DNA of 64,000 nt from an uncultured Phocaeicola sp. (GCA_944320815.1 CALUIZ010000012.1:1-64000); one strand, 5' to 3'. Positions 1 through 13,311 are shown, numbered from the stretch's first letter. The notes: generated by a model not told the origin, from the letters alone. Translations and numbers: made by a program.

Positions 1-693
1 TTTGAAGTACAGTATTCCGGAGAGAACGCCGGAACGGGAGGATTCTGGGCCAATGACGGACAGTCGTCCTGGTGCTCGACCTACATGGGTCCCCGCAACT
101 CGGGATTCACTTACGGTTCTTACGGATGGAACCAGCCGACTGACGAGTTCTTCAACGCTTACGAAGATGGCGACATCCGCAAGGACATCACCGTGCTCTA
201 TGAAGGATGTCCGGACTTTGACGGAAAGGAATATAAGGCGAGCTATGCCTTCATGACAGGCCGCAACGTGCGCAAGTTCCTGATTCCCATGTCGCTGAAT
301 CTGTATCAGGATGCGGAGACATGTCCGCAGAACTTCATCGTTTACCGGTATGCGGACGTACTGCTGATGAAGGCGGAGGCGTTGAACGAACTGGGAGAGA
401 CGGCCCAGGCGCAGGAACCGCTGAACATTGTCCGTAACCGCGCAGGACTGAGCAACTATACAGGCACCGACAAGGAGGAGATGAAGGAAAAAATCATCCA
501 TGAACGCCGTATGGAACTGGCTTTTGAAGGACACCGCTGGTTCGATCTGATCCGCATTGACGGAGGTGATTACGCACTGAACTTCTTCCAGTCGATCGGG
601 AAGACCAATGTGACCAAAGACCGCCTGTTGCTCCCTATCCCGCAAGTGGAAATGGACGCGAACAAGCTGATGAAACAAAATCCGGGATATTGA
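1..693 (+). CDS. SusD-family starch/glycan-binding lipoprotein, C-terminal part (5' end outside window)
   Basis: The reading frame is open from base 1, and 230 residues precede the stop. The C-terminal hallmark of SusD/RagB proteins is present: RNRAGL, then HERRMELAFEGHRWFDLIR, then a basic tail ending NPGY. SusD proteins are surface lipoproteins that lid a SusC TonB-dependent transporter and help load oligosaccharides into it. The SusC gene and the lipoprotein signal should lie just upstream, outside the window. The gene is followed by SusE/F-like, GH66 and GH97 genes on the same strand, so it belongs to a polysaccharide-utilisation locus probably aimed at alpha-glucan. Family assignment is firm; substrate is inferred from neighbours. 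Confidence 0.93.
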   Translation, partial: FEVQYSGENAGTGGFWANDGQSSWCSTYMGPRNSGFTYGSYGWNQPTDEFFNAYEDGDIRKDITVLYEGCPDFDGKEYKASYAFMTGRNVRKFLIPMSLNLYQDAETCPQNFIVYRYADVLLMKAEALNELGETAQAQEPLNIVRNRAGLSNYTGTDKEEMKEKIIHERRMELAFEGHRWFDLIRIDGGDYALNFFQSIGKTNVTKDRLLLPIPQVEMDANKLMKQNPGY

Positions 694-733
694 CAAAGAT
701 TTTCAGGGAAAGGAGCCGCCTGTCATCCGAAAC

Positions 734-797
734 AAAACAAGCGTCTGCTTCAGGAAAAGCAAACGTTTGCTTCAAGGAAAACAAACGTTCATTCCGG
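734..797. repeat. Array A: three degenerate ~21-23 bp near-palindromic units
   Basis: Three units follow one another at 734-754, 755-777 and 778-797. Each starts AAAA(C/G)CAA(A/G)CG and continues into a T-rich half (CTGCTTCAGG, TTTGCTTCAAGG, TTCATTCCGG). The middle unit contains the perfect palindrome GCAAACGTTTGC. The array fills much of the 181-bp gap between the SusD and SusE/F genes and ends 78 bp before the SusE/F start. Similar arrays occur at four other sites in the window. Function unknown. Confidence 0.75.
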
Positions 798-874
798 ACC
801 ATATCCGGAGCGGCGGCCGAACGGCAGATTGCTCCAACCCATAACCATAACATGAATCATATTATCTACCGATT

Positions 875-2389
875 ATGAAACTAAAAGACATATTCACACG
901 GACAGGATTGCTGACAGGCATAATCTGTCTCTTCGCATCCTGCGCTGACGAACTGGCCGAGCTCAACAAGGGCTACGACACACTGACACTGACCGCCGAC
1001 AGGCAGGAAATCAATCTGAAGGAAGCGGACGCCACCCAGACGGCTGTCACGCTGACATGGACAAGCGGAACAAACTACGGAACCGGTGCCCGTCTGAACT
1101 ATACGCTGACACTGGACAATGCCGCCGGAAACACCGGAGCAGAACCTTTGTTCGACAAACGGTTTAACGACCAGGAACTTTCTTATTCGTTCTCGGTACG
1201 CGAACTGAACGACTATCTGCACAATGCGGGAATCAGTCTCAACTATGGAGAGACACTTGATGTCCGGGCCGTACTGACCGCCGAAGTCGCGGGCTATGAG
1301 GAATACACGCAAACTTCATCCCTGACACTGAAGGTGACAACTTATGAGCCCGTATCGGAAACCCTCTACCTGTGCGTTGATGCTGCAAATGCAGAAGAGC
1401 CGAATGACATGTCGGCCCTCTCGCTCGAAAACAACCAGCAACCGGGCATATTCAGTATCGTGACCAACCTGACCGCCGGCGAAGAATTCAAATTCTTTAC
1501 GGAAAGAGATTTCACGTCAACCGCATACGTCCGCGCCGCTGACAGCGGAACCAATCTTACCGACGGTTCGGTTTGTCCGATAGTCCGGAAGACGGACGGC
1601 AGCGTGGAAGACCTGAATTTCACTGTCAGCGAAACCGAGCTCTACAAACTTACCGTCAATCTGCTGGACAACACACTGAGTGTGCTGAAGTCAGAGCCGC
1701 TCGCTCCGGCATACGACATGATTTATTTTGTGGGCAGCTTCAACAACTGGAGCTTCGACCCGATGAAGAAAGACCCTGTAAATCCTTTCGTGTTCCTCTA
1801 TAGCAGGTATTTCGAATGGGTGGCCGACGGAGAATTCAAATTCGGGACAATGCCGGGAAGCTGGGACAACATGTACATGGCCACACAGGACAAAGCTCCT
1901 TACACAGACCAGAACGTCAAGCTGGGAGGAACCGACCAGAAATGGGTGCTGAAAGAAGGGGAATGCGGAAAGGTCTACAAGATACGCCTTGACATTACCG
2001 ACGGAAAAGAGACAATGACAATGACTCCGTTCACTCCTTATCCGGACATTTATCTGATAGGAGACGCAACACCTGCCGGATGGAATCTCCCGTCGAACAC
2101 TCCTATGGAAAAGGTGGATGACTTCACGTTCAAATGGACAGGTGACCTGAATGCCGGAGAAATCAAGTTCAGCTGTGACAACAGGAACGACTGGATGGGC
2201 GCATGGTTCATGGCTGTCGAAGGCGGAGAGGCATTCACTCCGGGCGACCATTCCATGTATCTGATTGACAAGACAAACCCTGACTACGGCTATGGTAATC
2301 TCGACAACAAATGGAAGGTTACGGAAGCCGGGAACTATACCGTCACTTTGAATCAAGCGACCGAGACACTCAACATCGTAAAAAACTAA
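875..2389 (+). CDS. SusE/SusF-like outer-membrane glycan-binding lipoprotein
   Basis: 504 residues. A lipoprotein signal peptide ends in LFASC with the lipidated Cys at residue 23, so the mature protein is an outer-membrane, probably surface-exposed, lipoprotein. An N-terminal Ig-like SusE domain (about residues 30-150) is followed by repeated carbohydrate-binding modules of the SusE/SusF type. The clearest begin at about residue 284 (YFVGSFNNWSFDPM) and residue 391 (IYLIGDATPAGWNL). The family binds the target glycan next to the SusCD transporter and has no catalytic residues. It sits between SusD and a GH66 enzyme in one transcription direction. The sugar bound cannot be read from the sequence; an alpha-glucan is inferred from GH66 and GH97. 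Confidence 0.88.
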   Translation: MKLKDIFTRTGLLTGIICLFASCADELAELNKGYDTLTLTADRQEINLKEADATQTAVTLTWTSGTNYGTGARLNYTLTLDNAAGNTGAEPLFDKRFNDQELSYSFSVRELNDYLHNAGISLNYGETLDVRAVLTAEVAGYEEYTQTSSLTLKVTTYEPVSETLYLCVDAANAEEPNDMSALSLENNQQPGIFSIVTNLTAGEEFKFFTERDFTSTAYVRAADSGTNLTDGSVCPIVRKTDGSVEDLNFTVSETELYKLTVNLLDNTLSVLKSEPLAPAYDMIYFVGSFNNWSFDPMKKDPVNPFVFLYSRYFEWVADGEFKFGTMPGSWDNMYMATQDKAPYTDQNVKLGGTDQKWVLKEGECGKVYKIRLDITDGKETMTMTPFTPYPDIYLIGDATPAGWNLPSNTPMEKVDDFTFKWTGDLNAGEIKFSCDNRNDWMGAWFMAVEGGEAFTPGDHSMYLIDKTNPDYGYGNLDNKWKVTEAGNYTVTLNQATETLNIVKN

Positions 2390-2406
2390 AGAATAAATAA
2401 CACACC

Positions 2407-6368
<3,962 letters not shown>

Positions 6369-6399
6369 ACAGAGTAGCCTTCGGACAAAAGCATAACAG

Positions 6400-6457
6400 A
6401 ACCGGGACTGCAACAGATGGGAAAACGATTCTCATGCTGTGCGGTCCCGGTTTTTTT
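6400..6457 (+). terminator. Rho-independent terminator of the PUL
   Basis: A long stem (AACCGGGACTGC pairing with TGCGGTCCCGGTT) is followed directly by seven T residues, 31 bp after the GH97 stop. It closes the SusD-to-GH97 operon. Confidence 0.85.
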
Positions 6458-6695
6458 CGTCATATCTTTTTCCGTCGTCTGTAAATTCTTTGCAAAAAAC
6501 GTCCGTCATATAATAAATCTCCTTATCTTTAGCCCTGAAAACACGAAGGTATCACTTAGAGCCTGTTTAAACTTATAATTCAACACTATAAATAAATTCA
6601 TTTGAACCCTGGCATCGAATCACGTCAACAATAACAAAATAAAAGGCTGACACAGAAGAAATGTCAGGTTATTTTAAACCATTTATCACTTTATT
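6458..6695. other. Intergenic region upstream of the C10 peptidase gene
   Basis: This AT-rich stretch lies after the PUL terminator. It should carry the promoter of the C10 peptidase gene. The best candidate is TATCTTTA at 6534-6541, one mismatch from the Bacteroides -7 box, with no convincing -33 partner. A sequence AGAGCCTGTTTAAAC near 6558 resembles an insertion-element end but has no partner. No ORF or RNA gene is supported here. Confidence 0.35.
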
Positions 6696-8495
6696 ATGAA
6701 ACACATTATCTTTTGGTGGTTACTTTTTTTATCCGGTCTGGCTTATGCGGGTAATGTCAACGAGCAGCAGGCCCGAAAAGTGGCCGCAAGTTTCTTGAAC
6801 ACCTCACTCCAATCCCGCGCTTCCGGCCCTGCCCTGCAGATGGTTCTGAACAGTGAAAACCTGTCTTCCCTCTCCGAACGCAATGCCGCACCGGCCTACT
6901 ACGTGTTCGACGACACTTCAGGCAAAGGATTTGTCATCGTCTCCGGAGACGATGCGGTCCGTCCCATCCTGGCATACTCGTTCGAGGAAGATTTCCCTCA
7001 AGGGACTCTTCCGCCCAATCTGCAGGAATGGCTGAAACATGTACGCCGCGAAATCAATGATGCCCGGCGCAACAACCTGCAGCCTGAAACATCTGTCACG
7101 CAAGCCTGGAACAATCTCCGTGCCGGGAATGTGGTGGTGGAACTGGAAACGGCACGCTGGGACCAGGCAGAACCCTACAACCAGCTCTGTCCCACCTACA
7201 ACGGAATGAATACCTATACAGGCTGTACGGCCACTGCACTGGCCATTGCCATGCGTTACCACCAGTGGCCGGGAAGAGGTGTCGGGACATTGCCTGCCTA
7301 TACCACCGGTTCATACGGAATACGCGTCAATTCAATACCGCTGGGACATCCATACCAATGGGACCTGATGCCACTGGACTACACAGACAACACTCCGGAT
7401 GAAAGCGCCGTAGCCACACTGATGCGCGACTGCGCCGTAATGCTGCAGTCCGACTTCGGCCCGGTCGGAAGCATGGGCACCAGTGCTTCAACCCAAAGCA
7501 TCCCTACCGGACTGACGAAATACATGGGCTATGACAAAGGAATCTATTATACCGAACGGGGATACCACTCAACGGATGAATGGTATGACATACTGAAAGA
7601 AGAACTGGACAGCAAACGTCCCGTCATCTACGACGGTTTCAGTCCCGAAGCCGGACACGCTTTCGTGCTGGACGGATATACCACTGACAATTATTTTTCC
7701 GTAAACTGGGGCTGGAGCGGGGCATACAACGGCTATTTCCTGCTGGATGCGCTTGAGCCGGAAGGTCAGGGTGCAGGAGGCGGTGCCGGAACGTATAACT
7801 TATATCAGGGTGCCGTAATCGGGATGCAGAAAAATATCGGCGGAACCGCAAAGGAAATCATACAGTTTGCCCAATACAAAGATGAATCCGGCCGCATATA
7901 CAACGGCCTTTCCGTTGACGGTCCTATAGAAACGAATGTTCCTTTCACGCTCTATGCCGGTCTGGTCACAAACATGGGGGTGGAGACTGTCTCAGGACAG
8001 GTAAAGTGTTCCGTAACTGACCATACAGGGAAAGAAATAGAGGTGTTAAACACGAAAGACATCTCCAACCTGTCTCCGAGCTACGGGATTGTTTATTACC
8101 CAAGATGTACCATCACGAAACCCATTCTTGGCGGATACCGTATCCGCGCTTTCTTCCGCAGTTCCAAAGCGTCTGAATGGACACTGATAAGAGGCAATGA
8201 AGAAACCGGGAGCACATGGGAACTGCTGCTCACCGACGAACTGAGCATTGAAGAAAGCACCTCCTTCACTTACAACAAGACAGACAAAGTTATCCGGCTG
8301 ACCATAGCGGATGAAATCAGCGTCACACTAAGCGATACGGACGGAACCGACCTGAGCGGCTTGTGCAGAAAAGGAAGCGACGGAATCTCCATCGACACCT
8401 CCCGACTCCCGGCAGGCAGCTATATTCTGACACTGCAGAAAGGACAGGAAAGGAAGACTTTAAAGTTTTCACTCGGCACAACCGGTACCGAATAA
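6696..8495 (+). CDS. Secreted C10-family (streptopain-like) cysteine peptidase
   Basis: 599 residues with a signal peptide (MKHIIFWWLLFLSGLAYA). A Spi-like propeptide covers about residues 19-135. The mature catalytic domain has the nucleophile Cys177 in YTGCTATALAIAMRYHQWP, His321 in GHAFVLDGY and the Asn-Trp motif NWGWSG. Streptopain (SpeB), interpain and the B. fragilis Bfp proteases belong to this family; the propeptide blocks the active site until cleaved. After the protease domain there are Ig-like segments and a C-terminal tail (LPAGSYILTLQKGQ...) resembling the sorting or DUF3244-type end seen in other Bacteroidetes C10 enzymes. It is followed after 41 bp by a BACON lipoprotein, probably co-transcribed. 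Targets are unknown. Confidence 0.9.
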   Translation: MKHIIFWWLLFLSGLAYAGNVNEQQARKVAASFLNTSLQSRASGPALQMVLNSENLSSLSERNAAPAYYVFDDTSGKGFVIVSGDDAVRPILAYSFEEDFPQGTLPPNLQEWLKHVRREINDARRNNLQPETSVTQAWNNLRAGNVVVELETARWDQAEPYNQLCPTYNGMNTYTGCTATALAIAMRYHQWPGRGVGTLPAYTTGSYGIRVNSIPLGHPYQWDLMPLDYTDNTPDESAVATLMRDCAVMLQSDFGPVGSMGTSASTQSIPTGLTKYMGYDKGIYYTERGYHSTDEWYDILKEELDSKRPVIYDGFSPEAGHAFVLDGYTTDNYFSVNWGWSGAYNGYFLLDALEPEGQGAGGGAGTYNLYQGAVIGMQKNIGGTAKEIIQFAQYKDESGRIYNGLSVDGPIETNVPFTLYAGLVTNMGVETVSGQVKCSVTDHTGKEIEVLNTKDISNLSPSYGIVYYPRCTITKPILGGYRIRAFFRSSKASEWTLIRGNEETGSTWELLLTDELSIEESTSFTYNKTDKVIRLTIADEISVTLSDTDGTDLSGLCRKGSDGISIDTSRLPAGSYILTLQKGQERKTLKFSLGTTGTE

Positions 8496-8536
8496 GTTTT
8501 GACAAACGGATATATCAATTTTAAACGCATACGATT

Positions 8537-9403
8537 ATGAAGAAATACAGTTATATGATTGTCGCACTGCTCTTGTCGGCGACCTCCTGTTCGGACGGGA
8601 ACGATGAAATACAGACAACGCCGGAAGAACCGGAAATCGCTCTGGAGGATGGAACGGCAGAACACGTCTTCGGCTCGGCTGGCGGACAGCAAAACATATC
8701 TTTCACCACCAACATGGAATGGACAGCCAAATCCAGCAGTTCCTGGTGCCGTGCGACTCCTTCATCGGGAGAAGCGGGTGAACGCACGATTACTCTCATC
8801 ATAAAAAAGAATGACACTTACGAAGAACGAAGCACCACAGTCACACTGCAGGCAGGAACAGCCGCGAAGCAGATCACGGTAACGCAGGTGCAGAACAACG
8901 CAATTCTTGTAGCGAAGCAATCGTACGAAGTGGAGGCAGAAGGCGGAGAGCTGAACTTCAGCATAAACACCAATGTGGACTTCGAGATGGAACTTTCGGC
9001 CGACTGGCTCAGGACAAACCAGTCGCGCGCACTGGAAGAAGTGCCCCTGAGCTTTGTGATAGAGGCCAATGAAAGCAAAGAGCCACGTGAAGCGACAATC
9101 ACCCTGACGGCAGACAATGTGGAACAGACCATCCATATCATACAGAAAGGGATTCAGGACCCGAACACGGTGATCATCATGCACAACAATTCTCTGTACA
9201 CGGCACCTGTCCTCAGCGGAATGTACATGTCAGACGTATATATTTCATGGGGCGACGGCAACGAAGAGGAATATAAAGAAGGAATCACTCACAGATATGA
9301 GAAGGAGGGCGAACGGACTGTCATCATCAACTCAAAAGGTGCGGAAGAAATCACACTCCAGAATCTGGTGGGCGTAACCTCCATTGACTTGAGCGGATTC
9401 TGA
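8537..9403 (+). CDS. BACON-domain lipoprotein
   Basis: 288 residues with a lipobox ending SATSC (Cys18). Two BACON repeats can be seen, about residues 40-122 (NISFTTNMEWTAKSSSSWC...) and 128-208 (LNFSINTNVDFEMELSADW...), each ending in the typical ITVTQ or IHIIQKG strand. The C-terminal 75 residues (YISWGDGNEEEY...) look like the start of a BspA/PKD-like surface module that stops early with IDLSGF. BACON domains are proposed to bind mucin or glycans or to hold partner enzymes at the surface. Its place right after the C10 peptidase suggests it may tether or guide that protease; this is inference. Confidence 0.8.
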   Translation: MKKYSYMIVALLLSATSCSDGNDEIQTTPEEPEIALEDGTAEHVFGSAGGQQNISFTTNMEWTAKSSSSWCRATPSSGEAGERTITLIIKKNDTYEERSTTVTLQAGTAAKQITVTQVQNNAILVAKQSYEVEAEGGELNFSINTNVDFEMELSADWLRTNQSRALEEVPLSFVIEANESKEPREATITLTADNVEQTIHIIQKGIQDPNTVIIMHNNSLYTAPVLSGMYMSDVYISWGDGNEEEYKEGITHRYEKEGERTVIINSKGAEEITLQNLVGVTSIDLSGF

Positions 9404-9437
9404 CAGACTTTACCCATATTCATTGTGCTTATAACAT

Positions 9438-9477
9438 AAATGGGCGGATGCCGGAAAAACCGGGTCCGCCCATTTTT
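9438..9477. terminator. Bidirectional terminator between the BACON gene and galK
   Basis: A perfect stem AAATGGGCGGA / TCCGCCCATTT with an inner CCGG-rich loop is flanked by A and T runs. It lies between two converging genes and can serve both. Confidence 0.85.
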
Positions 9478-9509
9478 ATGACTTCCAAGTGGTCTTGAAA
9501 TGCCCAGAA

Positions 9510-10664
9510 TCAGCAAAGCTTGCGAGAGCCGTCACCAATCACGACATCATAAACCTTCGGACTGCGACCGAATTTCTCTTTGTATCTTTCCTTCGCAGTT
9601 GAAATAAAGGTTTCATACAACTCGTTCTTCACGAGGTTGATTGTACATCCTCCGAAACCTCCGCCCATTACACGTGAACCGGTCACACCGCAGTCGAACG
9701 CAATGTCATTCAAGAAATCGAGTTCTTCACAGCTCACCTCATAAAGCTTGCTCATGCCATGATGTGTTTCATACATCTTCTGACCGACAGTTTCGTAATC
9801 ACCCTTTTCCAATGCGTCACAGACATCAAGCACACGCTGGATTTCCTCAATCACATATTCCGCACGCATATAATCTTCCTCAGAAACCTGTCCTTTCACT
9901 TCATTCAGCATCTCCATGCTGCAGTCTCTCAAGAACTCTACATGAGGATGAATCTTCTGGATGGCAGTCACCACATTTTCGCAGCTCTGACGACGCTTGT
10001 TGTAAGCGGAAGATGCCAGTTCGTGCTTCACTACAGAATCAACCAATACCAGACGATAGCCTTCCGGCTTGAACGGGAAATACTGATACTCCAGCGAACG
10101 GCAGTCGAGACGGATCAGATGACCTTCCTTTCCGAAAACGGAAGCGAACTGGTCCATGATACCGCAGTTCACACCGCAATAGTTGTGTTCTGTAGCCTGT
10201 CCTACCTTCGCAAGTTCAAATTTGTCAATCTTGTTTTCACCGAACAAATCATTCAGAGCATAAGCATAAGTCGATTCCAAAGCTGCAGAAGACGACATTC
10301 CTGCACCCAGAGGCACATCCCCGGAGAAAGCGGTGTTGAAACCTTTCACATCAACGCCACGTTTGATCATTTCACGGCAAACGCCAAAAATATAACGTGC
10401 CCAGCTTGCCTTGGGAGCATCTTCCTCATTAAGACCAAATTCCACATAATCCTTCAGGTCAATGGAATAGGCACGGACCTTATCTGTTCCGTTAGGTTTG
10501 ATTTCAGCGACCATCCCCTTGTCAACCGCACCGGGGAACACAAATCCACCATTATAATCAGTATGCTCACCAATCAGGTTAATGCGGCCCGGAGAAGCAT
10601 ATACTGAGCCAGTCGTACCGTCGAAATGTTTGATGAAACGGCTTCTTACATATTCAATATCCAT
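9510..10664 (-). CDS. galK: Galactokinase
   Basis: 384 residues, normal length for GalK. It phosphorylates alpha-D-galactose at C1 in the Leloir pathway in the cytoplasm. The three GHMP-kinase signatures are present: the galactokinase motif GRINLIGEHTDY (residues 26-37), the ATP-binding loop PLGAGMSSSAALE (118-130) and the C-terminal GGGFGGCTINL. It is the third gene of an operon with galM and a sugar permease, all reading leftwards. A hairpin in the 93-bp gap to the permease may adjust the relative expression of galK. Confidence 0.96.
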   Translation of the reverse strand: MDIEYVRSRFIKHFDGTTGSVYASPGRINLIGEHTDYNGGFVFPGAVDKGMVAEIKPNGTDKVRAYSIDLKDYVEFGLNEEDAPKASWARYIFGVCREMIKRGVDVKGFNTAFSGDVPLGAGMSSSAALESTYAYALNDLFGENKIDKFELAKVGQATEHNYCGVNCGIMDQFASVFGKEGHLIRLDCRSLEYQYFPFKPEGYRLVLVDSVVKHELASSAYNKRRQSCENVVTAIQKIHPHVEFLRDCSMEMLNEVKGQVSEEDYMRAEYVIEEIQRVLDVCDALEKGDYETVGQKMYETHHGMSKLYEVSCEELDFLNDIAFDCGVTGSRVMGGGFGGCTINLVKNELYETFISTAKERYKEKFGRSPKVYDVVIGDGSRKLC

Positions 10665-10705
10665 AATGATAAAAAATTAAAGGTTAATACATTCATATCA
10701 AAACA

Positions 10706-10748
10706 AAATGATGAAGAACGGAAAGCGATTTTCCATCCTTCATCATTT
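10706..10748 (-). other. Intercistronic hairpin between the sugar permease and galK
   Basis: Eleven perfect base pairs (AAATGATGAAG / CTTCATCATTT) are extended by an inner GGAAA/TTTCC pairing around a short loop. There is no clear T-run on the minus strand, so it looks more like an mRNA-stability or processing hairpin than a full terminator. It lies about 40 bp before the galK start. Confidence 0.5.
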
Positions 10749-10757
10749 CTCTATCTG

Positions 10758-12068
10758 TCAATCTACCGGAATGTCTTTGTTCACGTTCTTGCATCCAATC
10801 AAACCATAGAACAGCAAATAAGCCAAAGCAAAAACGATTACCCAATAACTGTTCATGAATCCTGCCACATCGGCCAGCCATCCCTGGATAACAGGAAGAA
10901 TACCACCGCCGCACACCAGCACCATGAACACACCGGACGCTGCCGCAAGATATTTTCCAAGACCTTCAACCGCCAGATTGAAGATTCCTCCCCACATAAT
11001 GGAAGCACACAAACCGATAAGCACCAGATACATGGCATTGATAGGCACTTCAGCCAAGCCGAAGGATAACTGGCCTGTCGCAGTCTGCTGCAACACCGGC
11101 AGATTCACCAATGAAGCGGTGGAGGAGAATATTGCGAGCAGCACCAGTATCAGACCCAGACCGGACGTGAAAATCATCATCGCGCGACTTGACACCTTCG
11201 CTCCCAACGAAGCCCCTATAAGACGGCCGACAAGCATCAGAAGCCAATAGGTACCTACCACAAATCCTGCGATGGTGGAATCAATTCCCGCTCCTCCCTT
11301 CTCTATCGGGTCGTTGAGGAACAGGTTCAACGTACCGGGCACACCGACTTCAATACCCACATACACGAAAATGGCGATGGCACCCAAAACAAAATGGCGG
11401 AATTTAAGTACACCCTTCATCAGGACACCGATAGGTTCAGATGACTCAGCCGCTTTCGGTTCAGGTATCTTCACAAACAGAAGAACAAAGAATGCAAATG
11501 CGAAAATAGCCATCGCAGTGTACATAACCGGGAAGATCTGGGAAATGGTAGCCTTTTCAACCGAACCGGCAATCAAGATACCGACAAACATCGGAGTGAT
11601 GGTGGCCATGATGGAGTTGAACGAACCACCTACCTGAATAAGCTGGTTTCCTTTGTTTCCTTCGCCTCCCAACATGTTCAGCATCGGATTCACCACCGTG
11701 TTAAGCAGACACATCGAAAAACCGGAAACGAATGCACCAGTCAAATAAACCGCAAAAGCGGAAGAAGGACTGGCATGTCCGGAAAGGTACTGAATGCCCA
11801 CTCCAATAAAACCTACGGCAACCGCTATCAATGCCGTTTTCTTATAGCCCACCTTAGTCAATAAGATTCCACTGGGAATTCCCATTACCGCATACGCGAT
11901 GAAGTTGCCTAAATTACCCAGCATTCCGAGGGCATTGGAGACGGAAAACTGGTTTTTCAATACAATTCCCATGGGGGCAGCGAGGTTGGTAACGAACGCA
12001 ATCATACCGAACAAGAAAATCATGGTAATGATTGCTATCACCTTACCATTCTGTTTTTGTTGATTCAT
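10758..12068 (-). CDS. FHS-type glucose/galactose (fucose permease family) MFS transporter
   Basis: 436 residues with about twelve hydrophobic segments. The N-terminus (GMIAFVTNLAAPMGIVLKNQ) and the motif GIPSGILLTKVGYKKT match the FucP/GluP branch of the major facilitator superfamily, which imports galactose, glucose or fucose with protons. It lies between galM and galK, so galactose/glucose uptake is the likely role. An inner-membrane location is expected. Confidence 0.88.
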   Translation of the reverse strand: MNQQKQNGKVIAIITMIFLFGMIAFVTNLAAPMGIVLKNQFSVSNALGMLGNLGNFIAYAVMGIPSGILLTKVGYKKTALIAVAVGFIGVGIQYLSGHASPSSAFAVYLTGAFVSGFSMCLLNTVVNPMLNMLGGEGNKGNQLIQVGGSFNSIMATITPMFVGILIAGSVEKATISQIFPVMYTAMAIFAFAFFVLLFVKIPEPKAAESSEPIGVLMKGVLKFRHFVLGAIAIFVYVGIEVGVPGTLNLFLNDPIEKGGAGIDSTIAGFVVGTYWLLMLVGRLIGASLGAKVSSRAMMIFTSGLGLILVLLAIFSSTASLVNLPVLQQTATGQLSFGLAEVPINAMYLVLIGLCASIMWGGIFNLAVEGLGKYLAAASGVFMVLVCGGGILPVIQGWLADVAGFMNSYWVIVFALAYLLFYGLIGCKNVNKDIPVD

Positions 12069-12123
12069 AGTTATTTTTTAAATATAAAGTTAATGATTAA
12101 ATTAGTTTCTTGACTTTTTATTT

Positions 12124-13218
12124 TCACTTCTCCACTCCGAACTTATAGACAGTCACCTGATGGTATGCCTCTCCGGCATCAAGCACCACGGAAGGGAAAT
12201 GTCCCTTATTGGGCGAATCCGGGAAATGCTGGGCTTCAAAGCAGATGGCACTCCGTGCCGGGAACGTGGCACCATGATAACCTTCAAAACCGTTATGCCA
12301 GTTGGCCGTATAGACCTGCACACCCGGTTCTGTCGTATAAACCTCCAGCGAACGTCCGCTTACCGGCTCCACACACTTCGCGGCGAAAACAAGTTCACCC
12401 GGTTCCTTCTTGTTCAACACATAACAATGGTCATACCCCGCACCGAAAAGCAACTGCTGGAACGGTTCGTCAATACGGCTGCCCACCGCATGAGGAGTAC
12501 GGAAGTCCATCGGAGTACCTTCCACCTTCGCTATCTCCCCCGTCGTAATGGACACTTCATCCATCGGAGTATAAAAATCTGCATTTAAAGTAAGGATATT
12601 ATTATCGACTGTCGGAGTGGGATTTGCAAGGCCCGCAAGACTGAAGAAAGCATGATGGGTAAGATTGACGATTGTCTTCTTGTCTGTGACGGCATTATAG
12701 GTGAGAATCAGTTCGTTTTCGTCTGTAAACGTATAAGTGACCGTCACATCCAGATTGCCGGGGAAACCTTCCTCTCCATCCTTCGAGAGATAATGGAACG
12801 TCACGCTTTGCTGGCTCGTCTGTTCCGCATCCCACACCCGGCTGTGAAATCCTGTCGGACCGCCATGCAGGGAATTCGGGCCATTGTTTATAGCCAGCTG
12901 ATATTCTTTCCCGTCAAGACAAAACTTACCTTTCGCGATACGATTTCCATAACGTCCTATCAGCGTGCTCAGGAAAGGTTCATGACTGTTGATTACATGA
13001 TCAATGCTGTCATGCCCCTGCACCACATTGGCCAGATTTCCGTCCTTGTCCGGCACCATCACCGTCAGGATAGCACCTCCATAGTTCGTCACCGCCACTT
13101 CGGCCCCCGTGTTGTTGGCCAGAATAAACAAATCCGTTTCCTTGCCGTCGATTGTTTTTTGAAAGTCAGTCCTTTTCAGACCGCTCAGATTGTTTTCTTT
13201 ATAGAATGTGTTATTCAT
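12124..13218 (-). CDS. galM: Aldose 1-epimerase (mutarotase)
   Basis: 364 residues. It interconverts beta- and alpha-D-galactose so that GalK can use the alpha form. Family motifs include NYGGAILTVMVPDK, GRYGNRIAKGKF and NGPNSLHGGP. The catalytic His lies in NLTHHAFFSL and the catalytic Glu in FEAQHFPDSPNK. No secretion signal is visible, so it is probably cytoplasmic. It is the first gene of the galM-permease-galK operon. A striking 15-bp inverted repeat lies 6 bp before its start codon. Confidence 0.93.
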   Translation of the reverse strand: MNNTFYKENNLSGLKRTDFQKTIDGKETDLFILANNTGAEVAVTNYGGAILTVMVPDKDGNLANVVQGHDSIDHVINSHEPFLSTLIGRYGNRIAKGKFCLDGKEYQLAINNGPNSLHGGPTGFHSRVWDAEQTSQQSVTFHYLSKDGEEGFPGNLDVTVTYTFTDENELILTYNAVTDKKTIVNLTHHAFFSLAGLANPTPTVDNNILTLNADFYTPMDEVSITTGEIAKVEGTPMDFRTPHAVGSRIDEPFQQLLFGAGYDHCYVLNKKEPGELVFAAKCVEPVSGRSLEVYTTEPGVQVYTANWHNGFEGYHGATFPARSAICFEAQHFPDSPNKGHFPSVVLDAGEAYHQVTVYKFGVEK

Positions 13219-13223
13219 ATATT

Positions 13224-13273
13224 AAAATCTTTTTATTTACACATTAAAATTATTATGCAAATAAAAAGATTTT
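13224..13273 (-). promoter_or_regulatory. Perfect 15-bp AT-rich inverted repeat upstream of galM
   Basis: AAAATCTTTTTATTT at 13224-13238 and AAATAAAAAGATTTT at 13259-13273 are exact reverse complements 20 bp apart. The repeat sits at the galM start, where a promoter, operator or leader hairpin is expected. No TAnnTTTG box is seen that would fix the promoter. Operator or RNA structure cannot be told apart from sequence. Confidence 0.55.
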
Positions 13274-13311
13274 ATTCAAAACCCCCAAACTTTTCCGATA
13301 AAAGATGAAGG

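Noticed and set aside
734..797. Short regularly spaced repeats considered as a CRISPR array (also at 18771, 24197, 47055, 61450)
   Set aside because: The units touch each other without constant spacers, differ at many positions and are only 20-27 bp; no cas genes are near.
6555..6575. AGAGCCTGTTTAAAC as an insertion-sequence end
   Set aside because: No matching second end, target duplication or transposase nearby.
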